A stretch of DNA of 6,491 nt. Origin: Candidatus Aerophobota bacterium (lineage in GTDB: Bacteria > Aerophobota > Aerophobia > Aerophobales > AE-B3A). The notes under the pieces are model-generated. The model was not told the DNA's origin. It ran no database searches and saw nothing but the letters and a program-made list of their open reading frames with translations. The stretch spans positions 1 to 6,491 of the forward strand of contig DAOVGK010000053.1 of assembly GCA_030672445.1 (NCBI GenBank). The letters are read 5' to 3'. Of the stretch, positions 1 to 4,960 are shown piece by piece. Positions within the stretch are counted from its first letter, which is position 1. Every line of letters begins with the position of its first letter. A program made the translations under genes and the position numbers.

Positions 1-884
1 AAGAATTAAGAGAGGGTAGGAAGGTCTATTTGGACTATAGCTGTAATCCAAAAGATTTAAAATGGGAGGGATTAACCAAAGTAGTAAAGTGGTATAAGAA
101 AGCAAAAGGAGTAGATTTATTAAAGGAAGAAAAACTTAAAACTAACCCTTTATCAAGACTGAAGAAAATAAATCCTGAGGCAGTATCCTGGCTTCAAGAA
201 AGAGGAATAAATTTAGCAAAAGGAGTCAAGGTAGAGATAGCTCCCGCCGCTCAACACTTCCAGGGAGGGGTTAAAATAGGAGAAAAAGGACAGACTACAC
301 TTAAGGGGCTTTACGCAGCCGGAGAATGTGCTGGAGGTCAACATGGAGCAAATAGACCAGGAGGAAATGCTTTACTTGATTCCCAGGTATTTGGTAGGAT
401 TGCTGGATCTTCCGCTTTAAAGCAGGCAAAAAAGACCAATTACTTTCCTAATATAGAACCCTCTATTATTGAGAATATGGAGCAGAAGTTAAACAATTTG
501 CAGAATAAAAATAGGGGAGAAAAAGCTTCTCTGGGTCGTGAGCAAGTACAAAACTCACTTTCCCACTTCGCTAGTATCGTAAGAACTGAGGAAGGATTAA
601 AGAAAGGAATCCAAGAGCTAAAGAAGATAGAGGAAAAAGGTATCTGTACTGATGAGAGAGGTCTTATTTTTACCTTAGAGACTATCAATCTCCTACAGGT
701 GGCACAAATGATTGTGGGAGCAGCGAGGATTCGAAAAGAAAGCCGTGGACCTCACCTTTATTTTAGTAATTTTGAGGATGCTGTGCCTTTGTCTAGAGAC
801 GATGAACTGTGGCGAAAATACATAATTATTACAAAAAGAGGAGAGAAAATGAAGTTTGAGATAAGAGAACCTGTAAGGTTGTAA
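1..884 (+). CDS. FAD-dependent fumarate reductase/succinate dehydrogenase-type flavoprotein, C-terminal part (5' end outside window)
   Basis: The reading frame is open from base 3 and continues off the left edge, so this is the C-terminal 293 residues of a protein that is usually about 540-600 aa. The TTG at base 30 is internal, because the residues before it (ELREGRKVY) fit the family's EIREGR-VYLD segment. The hallmark of the FAD_binding_2 fold follows: [20 protein letters not shown] at visible residues ~102-121, then [14 protein letters not shown], which holds the flavin and the substrate-binding Arg of HGANR. From ~residue 158 comes the helical Succ_DH_flav_C-type domain, ending in an [14 protein letters not shown] segment typical of the family. 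Members are cytoplasmic or membrane-associated flavin dehydrogenases/reductases acting on dicarboxylates or related acids (fumarate reductase, succinate dehydrogenase, L-aspartate oxidase, APS reductase-like). The exact substrate cannot be read here. The position matching the E. coli FrdA active-site His appears to be Gln, with His one residue later (AAQHFQGG), which argues against a plain FrdA/SdhA/NadB assignment. The NAD/FAD-binding N-terminus lies outside the window. Confidence 0.88.
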   Translation, partial: ELREGRKVYLDYSCNPKDLKWEGLTKVVKWYKKAKGVDLLKEEKLKTNPLSRLKKINPEAVSWLQERGINLAKGVKVEIAPAAQHFQGGVKIGEKGQTTLKGLYAAGECAGGQHGANRPGGNALLDSQVFGRIAGSSALKQAKKTNYFPNIEPSIIENMEQKLNNLQNKNRGEKASLGREQVQNSLSHFASIVRTEEGLKKGIQELKKIEEKGICTDERGLIFTLETINLLQVAQMIVGAARIRKESRGPHLYFSNFEDAVPLSRDDELWRKYIIITKRGEKMKFEIREPVRL

Positions 885-901
885 GGAGCAGTTTTGAACA
901 A

Positions 902-933
902 GTCCCCCGCATTTTATGCCACTTCGAGGGGAC
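902..933. other. Nested inverted repeat between convergent genes (possible weak terminator)
   Basis: GTCCCC (902-907) pairs with GGGGAC (928-933). Inside this arm a second small stem GCAT-TTT-ATGC (909-919) can form. It lies between the flavoprotein stop (884) and the stop of the convergent MFS gene (974). Neither strand has a good T-tract after the stem, so a terminator role is only suggested by position. The 885-973 gap holds nothing else I can support. Confidence 0.35.
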
Positions 934-973
934 CGGTTTCTCTAGATATCTTAAAGAAATGATTTTTTTATCT

Positions 974-1465
974 TCAGCTTTGAACCGCTTTTTTCTCTTC
1001 AGGCCAGCTATCCAGGGATGTGCGAGTTTTAAGATAGATAAAAAGTGCTCCCGCCAGAACAAGAGGAATAGTGCTCAACTGCAAAGCTAGAATTAGCCCT
1101 AAATGGTCGGCCAGCAGCCCTATTATCCCCGGAGCAGCCGCACCCACCAGAGCCGAGGCAAGAAGTAGTTGCCAGTAAAAGCTGCTTTTACTACAAAGTA
1201 TCAGAGCCAGAGAAGCAATTAAAAATCCTCCACTTAAGATGATTCTTCGACCAAAACGGTCACCTAAATAGCCGGTAATAAAGGAACCCAGGCCGGTGAC
1301 GATGGTAAAAGAGGTTACCAGAAGGCCTGCCTGAATATAACTTAGCCCGAATTCCTCTTTAACGAGAGGTAGAAGAACGGGAAAGATAAACCAGTACATA
1401 TCACTTAAGGCATGGGCGAAGGATGTTGACCTCAGGATATTTAGGGGCCGATTTTTTCTGCTCAT
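974..1465 (-). CDS. Shortened MFS transporter lacking the central helices (probable pseudogene/deletion derivative)
   Basis: This encodes about 163 residues, against ~400 for a 12-helix major facilitator. The N-terminal part looks normal: TM1 with HALSDMYWFIFPVLLP, TM2 GLLVTSFTIVTGLGSF, the cytoplasmic motif A GYLGDRFGRR, TM3 and TM4 (SFYWQLLLASALVG). Directly after this comes AAAPGIIGLLADHLG and one further hydrophobic stretch ending IYLKTR. In this transporter type that resembles the TM10/11 loop, TM11 and TM12 at the C-terminus. The simplest reading is an in-frame loss of TM5-TM10 (roughly 220 aa) between two similar Val-Gly-Ala stretches, near base 1130-1147. The resemblance is to fosmidomycin-resistance-like or sugar/acid MFS proteins, but no substrate can be assigned. 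I chose ATG 1465, which has GGA 7 nt upstream; an in-frame TTG at 1477 would add four residues. A MITE-like repeat starts 30 nt upstream of the ATG and may have displaced the promoter. A functional transporter is unlikely, though the frame is intact and expression is possible. Confidence 0.72.
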   Translation of the reverse strand: MSRKNRPLNILRSTSFAHALSDMYWFIFPVLLPLVKEEFGLSYIQAGLLVTSFTIVTGLGSFITGYLGDRFGRRIILSGGFLIASLALILCSKSSFYWQLLLASALVGAAAPGIIGLLADHLGLILALQLSTIPLVLAGALFIYLKTRTSLDSWPEEKKAVQS

Positions 1466-1494
1466 AGACGATTCCAAATTCTCTCAAGGATGAG

Positions 1495-1586
1495 AAAATG
1501 GGGACGTGATTATTTTTTGGAAAGGAAAAATAATTGTAGGAAGAAAGAACTAGAAAAAAAGAAAAAAATAATCACGTCCCCATTTT
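1495..1586 (+). mobile_element. MITE-like element, copy 1 (92 bp, 24-bp terminal inverted repeats)
   Basis: The left end (1495-1518) and right end (1563-1586) are perfect 24-bp inverted repeats carrying the core TGGGGACGTGATTA flanked by A4 and T6. The ~44-bp centre is almost purely purine on the + strand (GGAAAGGAAAA...GAACTAGAAA). A second copy in opposite orientation lies at 2621-2713. The element has no coding capacity and could fold into a long hairpin as RNA or single-stranded DNA. That fits a non-autonomous element (MITE) or a REP-like palindrome mobilised by a transposase elsewhere. No convincing target-site duplication is visible. It sits 30 nt upstream of the MFS ATG on that gene's promoter side. 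Confidence 0.85.
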
Positions 1587-1592
1587 TCGTAC

Positions 1593-1623
1593 AAAAAAGT
1601 GGGCAAGCTGATTCCTTGTCCAC
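1593..1623 (-). terminator. Rho-independent terminator on the minus strand with no adjacent upstream gene
   Basis: Read on the minus strand, GTGGACAAG (1623-1615) pairs with CTTGCCCAC (1607-1599) as a 9-bp stem with one G-U pair and a 7-nt loop. Six T residues follow (1598-1593). The orientation stops minus-strand transcripts arriving from the right. The nearest minus-strand gene on that side is mtrB, more than 1.1 kb away and separated by the oppositely oriented DUF624 gene. On the + strand there is no T-tract. Confidence 0.65.
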
Positions 1624-1738
1624 TGATAGAGCAATAACGGATACTCTAAACTTATCCTATCATCATCGACCATCCTTGTCAAAAGGTGCGGAAAGGAAAC
1701 AACGCTGGTAATAATTGACTACTTTTCTTCATATGCTC

Positions 1739-1779
1739 TGGTATGATGATCTTGCAGTAGTTAGATTTTCGGGTATAAT
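1739..1779 (+). promoter_or_regulatory. Candidate promoter(s) for the DUF624 gene
   Basis: There are two possible -10 boxes. An extended -10, TGGTATGAT (1739-1747), would start transcription near 1754 and leave a ~45-nt leader. A perfect TATAAT (1774-1779) with a weak TTGCAG (1752-1757) 16 nt upstream would start near 1786, inside the SD site, so it fits less well. A TTGACT at 1715 is 21 nt from the first -10 and is too far to be a good -35. The rest of 1624-1738 shows nothing I can support. Confidence 0.4.
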
Positions 1780-1798
1780 GTTAAAGAGGAAAAGACAA

Positions 1799-2599
1799 TT
1801 GTTAAAAGAAAATAACCAAGTTGGTAAACTGTCCATAGGACGGGCCATAAAGTTTACTTTAGGGGATGCCTATCATAATGTGGGTAAGCTTATCCTTAGT
1901 AACTTATTTTGGACAGCTACCTTTGTTCCCTTTCTATTAGTTGGTCTCGAGATCAGAAAAAATCTCTCCCCCTTGCTTCTTCTTTTGCTGGCCGGATGCT
2001 TTCTTTTAACTTCTCCTGCCCTGGCGGGGATATTTGTTATTTCCCGAAAAATTGCCATAAAGGAGCACGAAATAGAGATGAGAGATTTCTTTACTGGGAT
2101 AAAAGATCACTGGAAGAAAAGCCTTATCCTGTCTCTTATTTGCGTGATAATCCCTTTAGTAGCTGGATCTTCCTTAATGTTCTATGGACAATTGGCTAGA
2201 ACCAGCTCGTTGAGTGTGATTCTTTGGATAATCAACATTTGGATATTGATCTTTTTCTTCCTGGCTCAAGTTTATTTCTTTCCCCTTATGATAGGGCAGA
2301 AAATGGGAATAATTCAAATCTTAAGGACTTCTTTTTTGCTAGCTTTGAATAATGTTGGGTTTACCTTTGTAGTTCTTCTCTTTGAAATAGCTATTCTTTT
2401 GCTCTGTTCTGTTACGGGAGTTATCTTTCTGGCCGGAGTGAGTATGATTGCTCTTCTTCAAAGCAATGCCTTCATTGAAGTAGCCAAAAGATATACCGGG
2501 GAGGAGATAAGAAAAGAGGTGAAAAGAGAAGAAGAGGGTCAAAAGAAAACCTTAAGAGATGTTATTCGAAACCTCTTTTTCCCCTGGAAATATGATTGA
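1799..2599 (+). CDS. DUF624/YesL-like integral membrane protein
   Basis: This is a 266-residue membrane protein. The core pattern is that of the DUF624 (YesL) family: an N-terminal amphipathic stretch with a DAYHNVGKLILSN motif (~23-35), then TM1 ~33-50 and TM2 ~57-82. A loop GIFVISRKIA...EIEMRDFFTG follows, with HWKKS (~78-108). TM3 is ~108-128, TM4 ~139-162 and the last hydrophobic segment(s) ~186-220. A highly charged cytoplasmic tail (EEIRKEVKREEEGQKK) ends the protein. The biochemical role of the family is unknown. Members often neighbour CUT1 sugar ABC importers, as yesL does with yesOPQ in B. subtilis, which matches the importer further right here. I chose TTG 1799 because AAGAGGA lies 8 nt before it and the family's conserved start follows. 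The longer reading from TTG 1715 adds 28 residues that run through the candidate promoter and lack a ribosome site. The gene is flanked by inverted MITE-like copies. Confidence 0.8.
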   Translation: MLKENNQVGKLSIGRAIKFTLGDAYHNVGKLILSNLFWTATFVPFLLVGLEIRKNLSPLLLLLLAGCFLLTSPALAGIFVISRKIAIKEHEIEMRDFFTGIKDHWKKSLILSLICVIIPLVAGSSLMFYGQLARTSSLSVILWIINIWILIFFFLAQVYFFPLMIGQKMGIIQILRTSFLLALNNVGFTFVVLLFEIAILLLCSVTGVIFLAGVSMIALLQSNAFIEVAKRYTGEEIRKEVKREEEGQKKTLRDVIRNLFFPWKYD

Positions 2600-2620
2600 G
2601 AGTGCCTGAGGGTCTATTAC

Positions 2621-2713
2621 AGAAAATGGGGACGTGATTATTTTTTCTTCTTTCTAGTTCTCTCTTCCTGCAATTATTTTCCTTTCCAAAAAATAATCAC
2701 GTCCCCATTTTCT
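2621..2713 (-). mobile_element. MITE-like element, copy 2 (inverted relative to copy 1)
   Basis: The ends 2623-2646 and 2688-2711 are identical to those of the copy at 1495-1586. Here pairing extends two further bases (AG...CT) to 26 bp, giving 93 bp in total. The purine-rich centre is on the minus strand. Compared with copy 1 the centre differs by a few substitutions and a one-base indel, while all four inverted-repeat arms agree over 24 bp. It lies 21 bp after the DUF624 stop and 26 bp after the mtrB stop, between two convergent genes. Its hairpin could therefore also act as a weak two-way terminator or 3' end stabiliser. Confidence 0.85.
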
Positions 2714-2739
2714 ATATCTCGTCTTTAGGAATTTAGAAA

Positions 2740-2964
2740 TTATTTACCAGATTGTACTTTTCCATACCGGGAAAAGACCTCTGCTTTACCTCTTATCTTA
2801 ATGGCAGATACATGTTCTGTAAACTGGCAGAACCAGACCTCACCTTCATCCAATTTCTCGGTATGATGAACTATGGTCTCTTTCCCTCGAGTCAAACCAA
2901 TAATAGTTACTCCATTTTCTAGCGCTTTCACTACAATAAAATCAGCTTGCACTCTCTCTTCCAT
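2740..2964 (-). CDS. mtrB: Tryptophan RNA-binding attenuation protein (TRAP)
   Basis: This 74-residue protein aligns without gaps to Bacillus TRAP from residue 8 on (ADFIVVKALENGV..IGLTRG...HHTEKLDEGE...QFTEH.SAIKIRG). TRAP forms an 11-subunit ring. With bound tryptophan it wraps RNA containing repeated GAG/UAG triplets, terminating or blocking translation of trp genes. The known tryptophan-contact residues are at identical positions: Thr25, Thr30, Gln47 and Thr49. The RNA-contact residues Lys37, Lys56 and Arg58 are also present, so both functions should be intact. Unusually, residue 44 is Trp and 46 is Cys; the Bacillus proteins as I recall them contain no tryptophan. No trp gene, anti-TRAP gene or convincing GAG/UAG repeat array is in the window, so the target lies elsewhere. 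ATG 2964 matches the Bacillus protein's length and has AAGAG 7 nt upstream plus an overlapping GGAG. A GTG four codons later is a less likely start. The gene stands alone with its own promoter. Confidence 0.95.
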   Translation of the reverse strand: MEERVQADFIVVKALENGVTIIGLTRGKETIVHHTEKLDEGEVWFCQFTEHVSAIKIRGKAEVFSRYGKVQSGK

Positions 2965-2984
2965 TCTCCAACTCTTTGAGATAC

Positions 2985-3012
2985 ATTATAGTAGTTTTTT
3001 CTTCCCCGTCAA
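2985..3012 (-). promoter_or_regulatory. Sigma70-type promoter of mtrB
   Basis: On the minus strand TTGACG (3012-3007) is followed by a 16-nt spacer and a perfect TATAAT (2990-2985). The predicted start is near 2978, leaving a leader of only ~14 nt that contains the SD sequence. There is therefore no room for a leader attenuator or riboswitch, and mtrB is probably expressed steadily or controlled at the DNA level. Upstream of the -35 are copies of the pentamer GCTAA, including the small palindrome GCTAAGATTTAGC (3051-3063). Confidence 0.78.
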
Positions 3013-3050
3013 CCCCCGCTAAGGCTTGAGAAAAATTGAAAGTTCCGCAA

Positions 3051-3063
3051 GCTAAGATTTAGC
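3051..3063. repeat. Short palindrome upstream of the mtrB promoter
   Basis: GCTAA-GAT-TTAGC is a 13-bp palindrome with 5-bp arms. A further GCTAA lies at 3018, close to the -35 box, and CAAGC/GCTTG form a looser pair around the intervening 20 bases. It could be an operator or simply an A+T-rich coincidence. Confidence 0.3.
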
Positions 3064-3075
3064 AGGTATTCCGAA

Positions 3076-3113
3076 GGGAGTCGAAACAAAATTGACTCCC
3101 CTTTTCTTTTTTT
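3076..3113 (+). terminator. Rho-independent terminator on the + strand with no adjacent upstream gene
   Basis: GGGAGTC (3076-3082) pairs with GACTCCC (3094-3100) around an 11-nt loop. A T-rich tract (3102-3113, TTTTCTTTTTTT) follows. This stops + strand transcription, yet the closest + strand gene is DUF624, which ends at 2599, with the opposite-strand mtrB between. On the minus strand the stem is followed by TTCGGAATACC, so it is not a good terminator for the importer operon. The remaining bases 3114-3172 hold only two CATCGAAT copies (3127-3134 and 3144-3151) and a related CTCGAACG. Confidence 0.7.
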
Positions 3114-3172
3114 CAATCAACCAAACCATCGAATTATTTTTAACATCGAATGTAGAACCTCGAACGTATCTT

Positions 3173-4024
3173 CTAACCCTTAAGTGCTCCCGCAGTTAAT
3201 CCTTCCACGATTCTTCTCTGGAAAATAACCACAAAGACCACTAGAGGTAAGGTGGTCAGTACCGTTGCCGCAGAGATCTGGTCCCAGGGAATCTCATACC
3301 AAGAAGCCCCGGACAGCATAGCAATACCCACAGGGACGGTGTGAGAGCTATCTCTGGTCATAAAGGTAAGGGCTAACAGGAACTCATTCCAGCAAGAGAT
3401 AAATACAAGGATAGCTGTAGTAGCCAGAGCAGGGGCAGACAGAGGCATGATTATTCTAAAAAGAGTGCCCAGACGGCTCAGTCCATCCACCTTAGCAGCA
3501 TCCTCCAGATCACGGGGGACCTGACGGAAGAAACTGGTTATCACCCACATAGTAAAGGGAAGATTCATTGTTACATAAGGTAGGATTAAGGCTAGCCAAT
3601 TGTTGGTAAGATGAGCGCTTCTCACCATCTCGTAAAGAGGAACAATAAGGACAATGCCGGGAAAAAAGGAGATAATCAGTACAGCAAGAAGAACTCCCTC
3701 GCCTCCCAAAAGGTTGAATCGGGCGATAGCATAGGCAGCTAATGAACCAACAAATACACAAATGAGAGTACTTATACAGGCAATACCAATACTGTTTATT
3801 ATCTGCCTGCCAAAGGGACGCTGAATAAAAATCTTTAAATAAGCACTGAAATCCAGGCGAGAGGGAATGTATATCACAGGCCTTGTAAAAATCTCCTCGG
3901 AGGGTTTTATGGAAGTTATAACCTGCCAGATAAAGGGAGCAAGGCTAAAAAACACAATAATCCCTACCACAAGGAAAAACAGGAGACCTTTTGTAAAATA
4001 CATAGATCTTCTGCCAATTCTCAC
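3173..4024 (-). CDS. CUT1 sugar ABC transporter permease, MalG/UgpE type
   Basis: This 283-residue inner-membrane protein has six predicted helices. The first is at ~12-33 (FFLVVGIIVFFSLAPFIWQV), and a large external segment follows. The cytoplasmic EAA loop is at ~174-195 (EDAAKVDGLSRLGTLFRIIM, then P and L), which docks on the ATPase subunit. The C-terminus LTAGALKG is the standard ending of MalG/UgpE-type permeases, so the protein is complete. It should form the translocation pore with the MalF-type partner encoded just upstream and take sugar from the binding protein. The start is GTG 4024, which overlaps the partner's TGA in a GTGA arrangement, implying translational coupling. A GAGG sits 7 nt before it. 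This is the last gene of the operon. No strong terminator follows on the minus strand. Confidence 0.93.
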   Translation of the reverse strand: MRIGRRSMYFTKGLLFFLVVGIIVFFSLAPFIWQVITSIKPSEEIFTRPVIYIPSRLDFSAYLKIFIQRPFGRQIINSIGIACISTLICVFVGSLAAYAIARFNLLGGEGVLLAVLIISFFPGIVLIVPLYEMVRSAHLTNNWLALILPYVTMNLPFTMWVITSFFRQVPRDLEDAAKVDGLSRLGTLFRIIMPLSAPALATTAILVFISCWNEFLLALTFMTRDSSHTVPVGIAMLSGASWYEIPWDQISAATVLTTLPLVVFVVIFQRRIVEGLTAGALKG

Positions 4025-4914
4025 ATTTCTACCTCTCGGCGTCGGAATACCAGGATAGCAAAGATAAGAGCTAAGGCAAAGAAGAACACCATCATGCTTA
4101 GGGCAGCTCCATATCCCAGTTTTAAATAACGAAAGATATAATCGTATACATAGACAGAGAGAGTTGCCGTGGTTCCTGCAGGCCCCCCCTGGGTAAGTAC
4201 CCAGATTAGATCAAAGACGGCAAAGGCTTGTAAGGTGCGAAAGAGGAGAGCAAGAACTATAGCTGGTCTGAGTAAGGGAAAGGTAATATGCCTGAACCTT
4301 TGCCACACATTTGCTCCATCGATGTCAGCCGCAGAATAAAGGTCTTTGGGAATAGACTGCAAACCGGCAAGAAGTATGAGAGTGATAAACGAGGTGGTTT
4401 TCCACACATCAGAAAAGATAGCTGCATACATAGCTGTGGCTGGATTGCCTAGCCAGGCAACAGCCTCATCAATTATTCCCAGGCGCAAAAGAATATCATT
4501 GGAGACCCCAAATATATCATTATAAATCCAGCGCCAGGCCGTGGCCATAACCGCAGTGGGCAAAGCCCAGGGCAGGATAGCCGCAGCTCTAGCAAAATTT
4601 CTTCCTTTGAAGGGAAGATTAAGAACAAGGGCAAAACCCAATCCCAGAATGAACTCTATGGATACCGAAATTAAGGTAAATTTAATGGTATTAAAAAGAG
4701 CATTTCTAAACCAGAGGTCCCTGGTTATGATTCTGAGGTAGTTACCCCCTCCCACAAACTGTGTTTGCATTCCTGTGATAACACTTTTCTGGTGGAAGCT
4801 AAGATATATATTGCGAATTACAGGGTAGATAATTATGGATAAAAAAAAGGCAGTGGCTGGAATGAGAAGAAGATATCCAAATTGCTTATCTGTGAGTCGA
4901 AATTCTTTTTTCAT
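4021..4914 (-). CDS. CUT1 sugar ABC transporter permease, MalF/UgpA type
   Basis: This 297-residue inner-membrane permease has a first helix at ~13-32 (GYLLLIPATAFFLSIIIYPV). The family's SFH.....FVGGGNYLRI segment follows at ~39-63, then helices at ~75-100, ~107-128 and ~163-187. The EAA loop is at ~194-214 (SAADIDGANVWQRFRHITFP), and two further helices lead to a short basic tail (FRRREVEM). It is full length for the family. It pairs with the MalG-type protein, whose start overlaps its stop by 4 nt. ATG 4914 is the only reasonable start, but the bases before it contain no SD-like sequence, because a GC-rich hairpin ends only 9 nt upstream. Expression is therefore probably lower than that of the binding protein and may depend on translation of the upstream gene. 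The substrate is most likely a di- or oligosaccharide, but it cannot be read from the permease. Confidence 0.93.
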   Translation of the reverse strand: MKKEFRLTDKQFGYLLLIPATAFFLSIIIYPVIRNIYLSFHQKSVITGMQTQFVGGGNYLRIITRDLWFRNALFNTIKFTLISVSIEFILGLGFALVLNLPFKGRNFARAAAILPWALPTAVMATAWRWIYNDIFGVSNDILLRLGIIDEAVAWLGNPATAMYAAIFSDVWKTTSFITLILLAGLQSIPKDLYSAADIDGANVWQRFRHITFPLLRPAIVLALLFRTLQAFAVFDLIWVLTQGGPAGTTATLSVYVYDYIFRYLKLGYGAALSMMVFFFALALIFAILVFRRREVEM

Positions 4915-4923
4915 GATTATTTA

Positions 4924-4953
4924 GCGGGGTGGAAAAAGTCTTTCCCACCCCGC
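4924..4953 (-). promoter_or_regulatory. Intercistronic GC-rich hairpin between binding-protein and permease genes
   Basis: GCGGGGTGG pairs with CCACCCCGC (4924-4932 with 4945-4953), a 9-bp nearly all-GC stem with a 12-nt A/T-rich loop. It begins 7 nt after the stop codon of the binding protein and ends 9 nt before the MalF-type ATG. No T-tract follows on the minus strand, so it is not a standard terminator. In binding-protein importer operons such structures commonly protect the upstream mRNA from 3' decay, giving excess binding protein over permease. That role here is inferred from position. Confidence 0.75.
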
Positions 4954-4960
4954 CGGTTGT

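Noticed and set aside
1490..1711. A + strand open frame of 73 codons across the first MITE-like copy
   Set aside because: Its first half is the palindromic element and its purine-rich core; there is no SD site and no family resemblance.
1715..1798. Longer N-terminus for the DUF624 protein from TTG 1715
   Set aside because: The added residues overlap the likely promoter, lack an SD site, and the conserved family start lies after TTG 1799, which has AAGAGGA 8 nt upstream.
2501..2537. Cluster of GAG triplets that might bind TRAP
   Set aside because: The triplets have irregular spacing, are too few for an 11-mer site, and encode the Glu/Lys/Arg-rich tail of DUF624.
1495..2713. Repeats as a CRISPR array
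   Set aside because: There are only two copies, they are inverted, over 1 kb apart with a gene between, and there are no spacers.
3510..3761. A minus-strand frame of 83 codons within the MalG-type permease
   Set aside because: It is a shifted-frame shadow of a clearly conserved permease.
4924..4953. Hairpin as a transcription terminator
   Set aside because: No T-tract follows on the transcribed strand and two downstream genes of the same transporter depend on readthrough.
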